From contig CAVZJO010000004.1 of assembly GCA_963775635.1 (NCBI GenBank), positions 1 to 64,000 of the forward strand: DNA of 64,000 nt, read 5' to 3'. Shown one piece after another: positions 52,583 to 61,152 of this stretch. Every line of letters starts with the position of its first letter. Position 1 is the first letter of the stretch. A model generated the notes under the pieces. That model ran no database searches and was not told the DNA's origin. It was given only the letters and a program-made list of their open reading frames with translations. Both the position numbers and the translations under genes were made by a program. Source of the stretch: JALORV01 sp963775635 (GTDB lineage Bacteria > Pseudomonadota > Gammaproteobacteria > Burkholderiales > Burkholderiaceae_F).

Positions 52583-54454
52583 ATGGTGACCGGACCGGCC
52601 GCCTACCCGCACCGCGACGCACTGCTGGGGCACCAGCTGCGGACACTGTTTCCCGATGTAGGTTCGGAAGCGCTGGCGTACATGCAGCAGCACCTGCAAT
52701 GGGTGGAAATTGCAGCCGGAGAAACCCTCATTTCGCAGGGCGAGCCCGGTGACTCGGCGTACCTCACGATCAGCGGCCGACTGCGCGTGTATGTCGCCAC
52801 GGAAGATCAGGCGCCGCGCATGGTGCGCGAGCTGTCGCGCGGCGAAGTCATCGGAGAGATGAGCCTTTACACCGGTGAACCGCGTTCGGCCACCGTTGTT
52901 GCCGTGCGCGACTCGGTACTGGTGCGTCTGGCGAAAGTGCACTTCGAAGCGCTGCTCATCAGTCATCCGCAGGTATCGCTGACCTTTACTCGTCAGATGA
53001 TCCGCCGCCTGCAGACGGAGCACGAGCGCCACGCCGTCGCGGCGCCGGTGACGATCGGTTTGCTGCCGATCTCCGACGGTGTCGCATTGGAAGACCTGGC
53101 TCGGCGGCTGGCTGCACAGCTCGCACGCTACGGGCGCGTGACCGTCACCAGCGGACCGGAAATGGACCGCGCGTTGGGGGAGTCCGGCATCAGCGTGCGC
53201 AGCGACAGCGATGCCGACCATCGCATCTCGCTTGCGCTCGACGGGCTCGAGGCCGATCACGATTTCGTCCTGCTGCTGGCGGACACGAGCCCGAACACGT
53301 GGACGCAACGCTGCATCCGCAACAGCGACGAAATGCTGCTGATTGCCGACGCCGCGCAGACGCCCGGGGTGAATGCGATCGAGAAAGCCTGTCTCAGCGG
53401 TCGGTCGGCGCGCACTGAAGCGGCCGAGATCCTGGTGCTACTACATCGGGCGGATCAGCCGACTCCGCGTGGCGCGCGGCAGTGGCTGGCGCGTCGTCCG
53501 GTCACTGGCCACGTCAATATCCGGCCGCACCTCGAACGCGACATGGCACGGCTGGCACGGCTGCTGAGCCGCAACGCCGTGGGGTTGGTGTTTGCCGGCG
53601 GCGGGGCGCGCGGCTTTGCCCACCTCGGCATATGGCGCGCGTTGCACGAGCGCGGGATCGAGATCGATGTCGTCGGCGGCACCAGCATCGGTGCCGTGAT
53701 GGCCGCGCTAATTGCCATCGACCCGCCAGTTGATACCGCGATCGACATTGCGCGCAGGGCCTTCCGCTTGAGCCCGACCGGTGATTACAACCTGCTGCCT
53801 CTGGTTTCGCTGATCAAGGGACGGCGGGTGCGCACGGCGATCCGGCGTTCGATCGAGGAGCTGGTCGGCGGACCGATCGACGTCGAGGATCTGTGGAAAA
53901 ACTACTTCTGCGTCGCCAGCAACTACTCGCACGCGCGCGAGCAACGTATCGACAGCGGCGACCTCGAGCATGCAATGCTCGCCAGCATCGCGATTCCGGG
54001 GGCACTGCCGCCGGTGATCCGCGATGGCGATCTGCTGTGCGACGGCGGCACCTTCAACAACTTCCCTGTCGACGCCATGCGCGAGCTGCGCGGCGTCGGC
54101 AAGGTGATCGGCGTCGATCTGGGCGTCAGAAATGCCCGGCGACTGGAGTTCGACGAGGTCCCAGGAAGCTGGACGCTGCTGCTCGACCGGCTGCGTCCGC
54201 ACAGCAAGCGCCGTTATCACCTGCCGTCGCTCACCGCTTATCTGCTCAACATCACGATCCTTTACAGCACGTCGCGCCAGCGCGAGGTGCAGCGGCTGAC
54301 CGACCTCTACCTCAACCCACCCCTGTACAAGGTCGGCCTGCTGCAATGGTCCCGTTTCGACGAGATCGTGCAGCAGGGCTACGAGTACACCGTCGGTGTC
54401 CTGGACAAGCTGCCGGACGCCGAGCGCAGCGGCCTGTTGCCGTCGAATGCATAG
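52583..54454 (+). CDS. NTE-like patatin phospholipase with a cyclic nucleotide-binding domain
   Basis: A 623-residue bacterial homologue of neuropathy target esterase. Residues about 15-150 form a cyclic nucleotide-binding domain with the cassette IGEMSLYTGEPRSATVVA. About 155-320 is the NTE-type linker domain (IGLLPISDGVALEDLARRLA, TWTQRCIRNSDEMLLIAD, EILVLLHRAD). About 335-500 is the patatin domain with the oxyanion hole GGGARGFAHLG, nucleophile elbow GTSIG and Asp of DGGTFNNFPV. It would hydrolyse lysophospholipids or phospholipids under cyclic nucleotide control. The short gap to the SulP gene implies one operon. Confidence 0.92.
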   Translation: MVTGPAAYPHRDALLGHQLRTLFPDVGSEALAYMQQHLQWVEIAAGETLISQGEPGDSAYLTISGRLRVYVATEDQAPRMVRELSRGEVIGEMSLYTGEPRSATVVAVRDSVLVRLAKVHFEALLISHPQVSLTFTRQMIRRLQTEHERHAVAAPVTIGLLPISDGVALEDLARRLAAQLARYGRVTVTSGPEMDRALGESGISVRSDSDADHRISLALDGLEADHDFVLLLADTSPNTWTQRCIRNSDEMLLIADAAQTPGVNAIEKACLSGRSARTEAAEILVLLHRADQPTPRGARQWLARRPVTGHVNIRPHLERDMARLARLLSRNAVGLVFAGGGARGFAHLGIWRALHERGIEIDVVGGTSIGAVMAALIAIDPPVDTAIDIARRAFRLSPTGDYNLLPLVSLIKGRRVRTAIRRSIEELVGGPIDVEDLWKNYFCVASNYSHAREQRIDSGDLEHAMLASIAIPGALPPVIRDGDLLCDGGTFNNFPVDAMRELRGVGKVIGVDLGVRNARRLEFDEVPGSWTLLLDRLRPHSKRRYHLPSLTAYLLNITILYSTSRQREVQRLTDLYLNPPLYKVGLLQWSRFDEIVQQGYEYTVGVLDKLPDAERSGLLPSNA

Positions 54455-54506
54455 TCCGGCGCGACTGGCCCAACGGGCCAAGTCGTGATTCAATCGTGCA
54501 TCGCCG

Positions 54507-54857
54507 GTGCGGGGCGTGAATCGGATGCGCAGCCAGGACGAGGAAATCGCGCGCAAGCTCGCTGAAGCATCGGCGTCGGGCGAACTCGAGCGCGCCGAGG
54601 GGTACGGAAAGCCCGTGGTGGAGGACGACGGCTGGAACGAAACACCGCCAGCCCTGCGCCAACCGTTCAAGATCCTGAAGGATGCCGGTGTGGTGCCGCG
54701 CGAGATCGAGATGTTCCGTGAACGCGCTGAATTATCGAGGCAGCTGGCCGAGTGTGCCGACCCCGACCAGCAGCGGATCATCGCTCAGCGGCTGAGTGAC
54801 CTCGAGCAGGCGATCGCGCTGCGGCTGGAAGCACTGCGGGCGAGCGGCAGTCTCTAG
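54507..54857 (+). CDS. DUF1992 protein (DnaJC28-like)
   Basis: A 116-residue helical protein: EEIARKLAEASASGELERAEGYGKPV, then PPALRQPFKILKDAGVVPREIEMFRER, the DUF1992 signature found in YhdN-like proteins and the DnaJC28 domain. A second ATG (MRSQDEE) at 54525 is possible. Its stop overlaps the stop of the convergent exonuclease gene by four bases. Confidence 0.85.
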   Translation: MRGVNRMRSQDEEIARKLAEASASGELERAEGYGKPVVEDDGWNETPPALRQPFKILKDAGVVPREIEMFRERAELSRQLAECADPDQQRIIAQRLSDLEQAIALRLEALRASGSL

Positions 54858-55708
54858 GTTGTTGCCCCGCCTATCGATCGATGGGCTTCGATGCAACGTT
54901 CGCCCAGCCGCGGGCTTTCCAGCCGCCGTACCCACGCATCGAAGTCCTTGGTCGGGCCCGTCCAGCGCAATTGATCGACGTCCGCAAAGACGGCGGCATC
55001 GGTCCGAAGCGTCGCAAGATTCTTGAAGAGCATCGCGAGCTCACGTCGCTCACCCAATACCGCGGCCGGAAAATCCTGGATCGGACCGTAACGGTTCAGC
55101 AAATCGGCGGCGCCAACCGGCCCGATTCCTCGAATTCCCGGATAGCCATCGGCCGAGTCGCCGACCAGCGCCAGGAAGTCGGGAATGAGCGCCGGGTCGA
55201 CACCGAATTTCCGGCGTACGCCAGCGGCGTCGCGGATCGACTTCGATCGGCGGTCGACCTGCACGATCCGCTCGCCCTGCACGCATTGGGCCAGGTCCTT
55301 GTCGGGCGTCCAGATGCAGACCTTGTCGACGCGGCTGTCGGTCGTCGCGAGGGCGGCGGCCGAGGCAAGCGCATCGTCGGCCTCGAGTTCCACCATCGGC
55401 CAGACCATGACACCCATTGCGGCCAGTGCTTCCTCGAGCGGATGGAATTGCGCGAGCAAGCCAGGCTCGATGCCATCGCCGGTCTTGTAGCCGGCCCAGA
55501 GATCGTTGCGGAAGGATTCGATCACGTGATCGGTCGCGACACCGATGTGCGTGGCGCCGCCTTCGACCATTTCGAGAACCGTCTGCAGCACGCCAACGAC
55601 TGCACCGAACCGGCGATCGCCCGGCTTGCTGAACCGGCGCAAGCCGAAGTAGTGCCGAAAGAGTTCGTACGTTCCGTCGACCAGATGAACGATCATGGCA
55701 ACGCGCAC
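54854..55708 (-). CDS. Stand-alone 5'-3' exonuclease (polA N-terminal-like flap nuclease)
   Basis: A 284-residue FEN-type nuclease. It has MIVHLVDGTYELFRHYFGL, ELEADDALASAAALA with the metal-binding acids, IWTPDKDLAQCV, and the helix-hairpin-helix LALVGDSADGYPGIRGIGPVGAADLL. It differs from the PolA domain encoded at 13.9 kb, so the genome carries both a fused and a free version. The start is ATG 55708 or 55696 (MIVHLVDG). Confidence 0.88.
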   Translation of the reverse strand: MRVAMIVHLVDGTYELFRHYFGLRRFSKPGDRRFGAVVGVLQTVLEMVEGGATHIGVATDHVIESFRNDLWAGYKTGDGIEPGLLAQFHPLEEALAAMGVMVWPMVELEADDALASAAALATTDSRVDKVCIWTPDKDLAQCVQGERIVQVDRRSKSIRDAAGVRRKFGVDPALIPDFLALVGDSADGYPGIRGIGPVGAADLLNRYGPIQDFPAAVLGERRELAMLFKNLATLRTDAAVFADVDQLRWTGPTKDFDAWVRRLESPRLGERCIEAHRSIGGATT

Positions 55709-55742
55709 CGGTGCCGCGTGAAATTTTCGCGGTGGACCGGTA

Positions 55743-56744
55743 TCAGGAAACGCAGCCAGCGGGCGCGGCAGTGCTCGCCGCGATCGGGATCGGTGTTGGT
55801 ATCCGATAGCCGTACTTGACCGCGGTCATCTCCGCGAGAATCGACACCGCGATCTCCGGCGGCGTCCGCGCGCCGTTCTTCAATCCCACCGGGCCGTGCA
55901 GCCGCGCCAGTTGTTCGTCGCTGACGCCGAACTCGATCAGCCGTTCCTTGCGCTTCGCCTGATTCTTCTGCGATCCGATCGCTCCGACGTAGTAGGCGTC
56001 CGACTTCAGTGCTTCGATCAGCGCGAGGTCATCAAGCTTGGGATCGTGCGTCAACGCGACGATCGCGGTGTGGCGGTCGGGCCTGAATTCGATCACGGTG
56101 TCATCCGGCATCGTGCGCAGGAGCTGGGTGCCGGGCACAAGCCAGCCGTCGGCATACTCCTCGCGCGGATCGCAGATCGTCACCGCGTAGTCGAGCGCCA
56201 GCGCCATCTGTGCAACGTAGTGCGTCAGCTGCCCGGCCCCGATCACCAGCAATCGCCAGCGCGGACCGAACGCCGTGACGAGCCGTGCGTCATTACAGTC
56301 GAGCACGTCGGTACCGTCGCCGTCGGCCAGGATCACTCGTCCGCTGCGCAGATCGAGCGTGCGTACGGTATGGCGCCCGGACGCGACCCGGGCTAGCAGC
56401 TCGTCGATCTGCGCCTCGGCACCCAGCGGTTCCAGGATGAGTTCGATCGTGCCGCCGCACGGCAGCCCGAACTTGAAGGCCTCCTCGGCGGTGACGCCGT
56501 ACTTCGCGCGCTGCGGCAGCGGCAGCGCGCCTGTCTGGCGGCGCACGCGCTCGACGAGATCATCCTCGATGCAGCCGCCGGACACCGAACCGACGACCAG
56601 GCCATCGTCGCGGATGACGACCAGCGAGCCGACCGGACGCGGCGCCGACCCCCAGGTGCGTACCACCGTTCCCATGACCGCGCGATGTCCGCCGCGCAGC
56701 CATTCGTCCGCCTTCTTCAGTACCTGCAGGTCGACGCTATCCAT
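55743..56744 (-). CDS. XdhC-family molybdenum-enzyme maturation protein
   Basis: A 333-residue protein with the N-terminal XdhC/CoxI domain (VVRTWGSAPRPVGSLVVIRDDG and VGSVSGGCIEDDLVERVR, FGLPCGGTIELILEPL) and a C-terminal Rossmann domain (LLVIGAGQLTHYVAQMALALDYAV and YYVGAIGSQKNQAKRKERL). XdhC binds and sulfurates the molybdenum cofactor before insertion. It is divergent from the molybdenum hydroxylase operon it probably serves. ATG 56744 (MDSVDLQV) is chosen over an upstream start because it begins the conserved domain. Confidence 0.92.
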   Translation of the reverse strand: MDSVDLQVLKKADEWLRGGHRAVMGTVVRTWGSAPRPVGSLVVIRDDGLVVGSVSGGCIEDDLVERVRRQTGALPLPQRAKYGVTAEEAFKFGLPCGGTIELILEPLGAEAQIDELLARVASGRHTVRTLDLRSGRVILADGDGTDVLDCNDARLVTAFGPRWRLLVIGAGQLTHYVAQMALALDYAVTICDPREEYADGWLVPGTQLLRTMPDDTVIEFRPDRHTAIVALTHDPKLDDLALIEALKSDAYYVGAIGSQKNQAKRKERLIEFGVSDEQLARLHGPVGLKNGARTPPEIAVSILAEMTAVKYGYRIPTPIPIAASTAAPAGCVS

Positions 56745-56963
56745 TTCCGGCGCTCCCGGAGCCAACGATCCGGAGTGTAGGACCTGCCGACAGCCCGGCG
56801 CGGGTCGCGGGCAGGGCTCGGCAGCCGGTCCGGGTGATTCCCGGGCCCGGTTGGGGTTTCGTGTCGGGCACCAGGGAGTGATTGCGCCGCGCTTTTCGCT
56901 GCTGCTAATGTCTGCTGCTCCGCCATCAGAACAACAACGGCGGAGCACCTACAGGAGACATCG

Positions 56964-57431
56964 ATGCCCGCTCCGCTCTCACTGCGGGTCAACGGCAAGG
57001 CCGTTACGGCCGACGTTGATCCCTCCACCTCCCTCGTAACACTGCTGCGCGAGCAACTCGGACTGACCGGGACTCACGTCGGCTGCGATACCGCGCAGTG
57101 CGGCGCATGCACGGTTCATGTCGACGGCCGCGCGGTCAAGAGTTGCAACGTGCTCGCGGTTCAACTCGCCGGCGCCGAGGTCACCACCATCGAGGGAATC
57201 ACGCCGGCGGACGGCATGCATCCGATGCAGGCTGCTTTCAAGGCCTGTCACGGTCTGCAATGCGGCTTCTGTACGCCGGGCATGGTGATGAGCGCGATTG
57301 ACCTGGTGGTGCACCACCCGCACGCGACCGAGCGTGAGATCCGCGAAGGACTCGAAGGCAACTTGTGCCGCTGCACCGGTTACCAGAACATCGTCAAGGC
57401 GGTCGCGCAGGGCGCGGCAGCCATGAAGTAG
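56964..57431 (+). CDS. [2Fe-2S] small subunit of a molybdenum hydroxylase (CoxS-like)
   Basis: A 155-residue iron-sulfur subunit. The plant-type ferredoxin cluster is CDTAQCGACTVHVDGRAVKSC. The second cluster is CGFCTPGMV with CRCTGYQNIVKAV. It passes electrons from the molybdenum site in the large subunit to FAD. A clear ribosome site (CAGGAGA) precedes the ATG. First gene of a small-large-medium subunit operon. Confidence 0.95.
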   Translation: MPAPLSLRVNGKAVTADVDPSTSLVTLLREQLGLTGTHVGCDTAQCGACTVHVDGRAVKSCNVLAVQLAGAEVTTIEGITPADGMHPMQAAFKACHGLQCGFCTPGMVMSAIDLVVHHPHATEREIREGLEGNLCRCTGYQNIVKAVAQGAAAMK

Positions 57432-57441
57432 GAGGACGACG

Positions 57442-59805
57442 ATGAACGACGCCAAGCCCGGTTTCATCGGCAAGTCGGTCGAGCGCAAGGAAGACCTTCG
57501 CTTTCTCAGCGGCAGCGGCCAGTACACCGACGACATCACGCTGCCGCGACAGACGTATGGAGTGTTCCTGCGCAGCCCGCATGCCCACGCACGGATCCGC
57601 GGGATCAATGCCTCGTCCGCGCAGGGTGCGCCGGGCGTGCTGGCCATCTTCACCGGCAAGGATCTGGCCGCCATCGGCGGGCTGCCGTGCGGCTGGCAGA
57701 TCAACAATCCGGACGGCACCCCGATGAAGGAGCCGAAGCACCCGGTCCTCGCGGAGGACAAGGTCCGCTACGTCGGCGATTCGGTCGCGCTGGTGGTGGC
57801 CGAAACGCTCGCGCAGGCCAAGGCAGCGGTGAACCTGATCACCGTCGACTACGAGGTCCTGCCAGCGGTGGTCGATACCGCGACGGCGGACCAAGCGAAG
57901 ACGGCCGTGCACGACATCGCCCCGAACAATGTCTGTTATGTCTGGGGCTGCGGCGACAAGGCGGCGACCGACGCCGCATTCGCCAAGGCGGCGCACGTCA
58001 CGAAGCTGAGCTTCGCCAACAACCGGCTGATCCCGAATGCGATCGAGCCGCGCGCTGCCAACGCGGCTTATGACCGTGGCGGCGACTCGTACACGCTTTA
58101 TGTCGCGAACCAGAATCCGCACGTCGAGCGGCTGCTGATGACCGCCTTCGTGCTCGGACTACCCGAGCACAAGGTGCGCGTGGTCGCGCCCGACGTCGGC
58201 GGCGGCTTCGGCTCGAAGATCTTCCTGTACGCCGAAGAGACCGCGCTGGTGTGGGCGAGCAAGCGCGTCGGCCGGCCGATCAAGTGGACGGCCGAGCGCT
58301 CCGAGAGCTTCCTGTCGGATGCACACGGCCGCGATCACGTCACGACCGCCGAGCTCGCGCTCGACAAGGACGGCAAGTTCCTCGCGCTGCGTGTGCACAC
58401 GACGGCGAACATGGGCGCATATCTGTCGACCTTCGCGTCGTGCGTGCCGACCATCCTGTACGCGACGCTGCTCGCCGGGCAGTACACGACGCCGGCGATT
58501 TATTGCGAAGTGAAGGCGGTGTTCACCAACACTGCTCCCGTCGACGCCGTGCGCGGAGCCGGTCGTCCCGAAGCGACTTACGTCGTCGAGCGCATCGTCG
58601 AGACCGCCGCGCGCGAACTGAAGATCGATCCGACCGAACTGCGGCGTCGCAACTTCATTAAGACCTTCCCATATGCGACGCCGGTCGGGCTGACCTACGA
58701 CACCGGCGACTACGACGCCACCTTGCGCCGCGCGAACGAGCTGGCCGACGTCAAAGGCTACGCCGCACGCAAGGCCGATAGCGAGAAGAAGGGGTTGCTG
58801 CGCGGGCTCGGCTACGCCTGCTACATCGAAGCCTGCGGAATTGCGCCGTCGAACATCGCAGGCGCGCTGGGAGCGCGTGCCGGTCTGTTCGAAGCGGGTG
58901 AAGTGCGAGTGCACCCGACCGGCAAGGTCACGGTGTTCACCGGCTCGCACTCACACGGGCAGGGGCATGAGACGACCTTTTCCCAGGTGGTGGCGGATCG
59001 GCTCGGCATCCCGCTGGAAGACGTCGACATCCAGCATGGTGACACCGGCAAGGTCCTGTTCGGCATGGGGACCTACGGCTCCCGCTCGATTGCGGTCGGC
59101 GGCACCGCGATCGTCAAGGCGCTCGACAAGGTGATCGCCAAAGGGAAGAAGGTCGCCGCGCATCTGCTGGAGGCCAGCGAAGCCGACATCGAATTTTTGA
59201 ACGGCGAGTTTCGCGTCTTGGGCACCGACCGTAAGAAGGCCTTCGCGGAGGTCTCGCTGGCTGCCTACGTGCCGCACAACTATCCGCTCGATAAGCTCGA
59301 GCCCGGGCTGAACGAGAACGCTTTCTACGATCCGACCAACTTTACCTATCCGGCCGGCTCCTATATCTGCGAGGTCGAGGTCGATCCGGCCACCGGAGTC
59401 GTCCGCATCGACCGCTTCACCGCTTGCGACGACTTCGGCAACGTGATCAACCCGATGATCGTCGAAGGCCAGGTGCACGGCGGGGTTGCGCACGGGATCG
59501 GGCAGGCGCTGCTCGAGCACAGCATCTACAACGAGGACGGCCAGCTCGTCACCGGCAGCTACATGGATTACGCGATGCCTCGAGCCGACGATCTGCCGAG
59601 TATCAAGGTCGAAACGGTCAAGGGCACGCCGTGTACGCACAACCCGCTCGGCGTCAAGGGCTGCGGCGAGGCCGGTGCGATCGGCTCGCCCGCTGCCGTC
59701 ATCAACGCGCTGACCGACGCGCTGTGGCACCTCGGCGTGAAGGACGTTCCGATGCCGGCGTCGCCGCACACGGTCTGGAAGACGATTCGCGGCGCGGCCC
59801 ACTAA
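57442..59805 (+). CDS. Molybdopterin-binding large subunit of a molybdenum hydroxylase (CoxL form II-like)
   Basis: A 787-residue xanthine dehydrogenase-family catalytic subunit. It has KSVERKEDLRFLSGSGQYTDDI, VVAPDVGGGFGSKIFLYAEE, the active-site loop VDAVRGAGRPEATYVVER, and the catalytic Glu in KGCGEAGAIGSPAAVINAL. True aerobic CO dehydrogenases carry a Cys in an AYRCSFR loop; here it is RGAGRPE, so this is a form II-like enzyme on an unknown substrate. The ribosome site is AGGAGGA. It lies 10 bases after the small subunit gene. Confidence 0.93.
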   Translation: MNDAKPGFIGKSVERKEDLRFLSGSGQYTDDITLPRQTYGVFLRSPHAHARIRGINASSAQGAPGVLAIFTGKDLAAIGGLPCGWQINNPDGTPMKEPKHPVLAEDKVRYVGDSVALVVAETLAQAKAAVNLITVDYEVLPAVVDTATADQAKTAVHDIAPNNVCYVWGCGDKAATDAAFAKAAHVTKLSFANNRLIPNAIEPRAANAAYDRGGDSYTLYVANQNPHVERLLMTAFVLGLPEHKVRVVAPDVGGGFGSKIFLYAEETALVWASKRVGRPIKWTAERSESFLSDAHGRDHVTTAELALDKDGKFLALRVHTTANMGAYLSTFASCVPTILYATLLAGQYTTPAIYCEVKAVFTNTAPVDAVRGAGRPEATYVVERIVETAARELKIDPTELRRRNFIKTFPYATPVGLTYDTGDYDATLRRANELADVKGYAARKADSEKKGLLRGLGYACYIEACGIAPSNIAGALGARAGLFEAGEVRVHPTGKVTVFTGSHSHGQGHETTFSQVVADRLGIPLEDVDIQHGDTGKVLFGMGTYGSRSIAVGGTAIVKALDKVIAKGKKVAAHLLEASEADIEFLNGEFRVLGTDRKKAFAEVSLAAYVPHNYPLDKLEPGLNENAFYDPTNFTYPAGSYICEVEVDPATGVVRIDRFTACDDFGNVINPMIVEGQVHGGVAHGIGQALLEHSIYNEDGQLVTGSYMDYAMPRADDLPSIKVETVKGTPCTHNPLGVKGCGEAGAIGSPAAVINALTDALWHLGVKDVPMPASPHTVWKTIRGAAH

Positions 59806-59824
59806 CTGACGAGGAGAGTCGACG

Positions 59825-60619
59825 ATGGATACGATGCACTATCACCGTCCCGCCTCGGTCGCCGATGCGGTCAAGCTGGCCGGCCAGCACGCCGACGACA
59901 AGCTGCTCGCCGGCGGCCAATCGACTTTGCCGTCGATGCGCCTGGGATTGTTGTCGCCCACCGGCTGGATCGATCTGGCCGGCATCGCCGAACTGCAGGG
60001 CATACGCGTCGACGGCAACACCGTCGTCATCGGCGCCATGACGACGCACGCCGATGTCGCGGCTTCGAACGATGTGCGGACGCGCATTCCGGCGCTGGCG
60101 CAGCTGGCCGGCGGCATCGGCGACCGGCAGGTGCGCAATCGCGGCACGCTGGGCGGGTCGCTCGCCAACGACGATCCGGCCGCCTGCTATCCCGCTGCGG
60201 TGCTCGGACTCGGCGCAACGGTGCAGACCGACCGCCGCACGATCGCCGCCGACGAGTTCTTCAAGGGCCTGTACGAAACCGCGCTCGCGCCGGGCGAGAT
60301 CATCACGGCGGTGCGCTTTCCGGTGCCGGAAAAGGCGGCGTATCTGAAGTTCCGCCAACCGGCGTCGCGCTTTGCACTGGTCGGCGTGTTCGTCGCGAAG
60401 ACCGGCGGCAAGGTACGGCTCGCAGTCACCGGTGCCGGACCGAGTGTGTTCCGCGTCAAGGCGCTCGAAGACCGGCTTAACGCCAACTTCGCGCCCGCGT
60501 CGTGCGACGGCGTGTCGGTGCCCGCGAACGGACTGAACAGTGACATCCACGGCTCGGCCGAATACCGCGCGCATCTGATCACTGTGCTGGCCAAACGCGC
60601 GGTCGCCGCGGCTGGTTGA
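59825..60619 (+). CDS. FAD-binding medium subunit of a molybdenum hydroxylase (CoxM-like)
   Basis: A 264-residue flavoprotein of the VAO/CO dehydrogenase type. It has the FAD motifs LLAGGQSTLPSMRLGL and RNRGTLGGSLANDDPAACYPAAVL, and a C-terminal CoxM domain from about residue 165 (YLKFRQPASRFALVGVFVAK). It accepts electrons from the [2Fe-2S] subunit. It completes the S-L-M set. Confidence 0.93.
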   Translation: MDTMHYHRPASVADAVKLAGQHADDKLLAGGQSTLPSMRLGLLSPTGWIDLAGIAELQGIRVDGNTVVIGAMTTHADVAASNDVRTRIPALAQLAGGIGDRQVRNRGTLGGSLANDDPAACYPAAVLGLGATVQTDRRTIAADEFFKGLYETALAPGEIITAVRFPVPEKAAYLKFRQPASRFALVGVFVAKTGGKVRLAVTGAGPSVFRVKALEDRLNANFAPASCDGVSVPANGLNSDIHGSAEYRAHLITVLAKRAVAAAG

Positions 60620-60650
60620 TCACGAACAACGCTGCTGAAAGGAGGCACTG

Positions 60651-61118
60651 ATGGCCAAGGTTCCCTATACGCCGGACGGATATCACACGGTAACGGCCTA
60701 CCTCACGCTGCGCGATGCCGTCGCGGCGGTCGATTTCTACCGCCGCGCGTTCGGTGCCGAGCTCGTCATGAAGCTGACGATGCCCGACGGCAAGTACGCG
60801 CACGCCGAGATCAAGATCGGCGACTCGCACATCATGATGTCCGAGGAAAACCCGGAGTGGGGCAACAAGAGCCCGCAGGCTCTGGGTGGCTCGCCGGTGT
60901 CGTTCATGGTGTACGTGCCGGATGCCGACGCGGCCTTCGCACGCGCGTTGGCGGCCGGGTGCACGCAGGTGCGACCGGTCGAGGATCAGTTCTACGGAGA
61001 CCGCACCGGCACGCTGAAGGACCCCTACGGCTATCAATGGTCGATCGGCACCCACATCGAAGACGTCAGCGAGGCCGAGGGACAGAAGCGGATGGAAGCG
61101 ACGTTCGCGGCCCAGTAG
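60651..61118 (+). CDS. VOC (glyoxalase/PhnB-like) family protein
   Basis: A 155-residue vicinal oxygen chelate protein of the PhnB/YdcJ type: YHTVTAYLTLRDAVAAVDFYRRAFGA, GDSHIMMSEENPEWGNKSPQ and a C-terminal half RTGTLKDPYGYQWSIGTHIED. It has a strong ribosome site (AAAGGAGG). It is in line with the molybdenum hydroxylase operon and could act on the same substrate family. Confidence 0.88.
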   Translation: MAKVPYTPDGYHTVTAYLTLRDAVAAVDFYRRAFGAELVMKLTMPDGKYAHAEIKIGDSHIMMSEENPEWGNKSPQALGGSPVSFMVYVPDADAAFARALAAGCTQVRPVEDQFYGDRTGTLKDPYGYQWSIGTHIEDVSEAEGQKRMEATFAAQ

Positions 61119-61152
61119 CGCACCGGCAGGAGTTGGCAGGGCGGGAGTTGGC

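Noticed and set aside
56964..60619. Aerobic carbon monoxide dehydrogenase
   Set aside because: The large subunit has RGAGRPE where the CO enzyme has the Cys-containing AYRCSFR loop.
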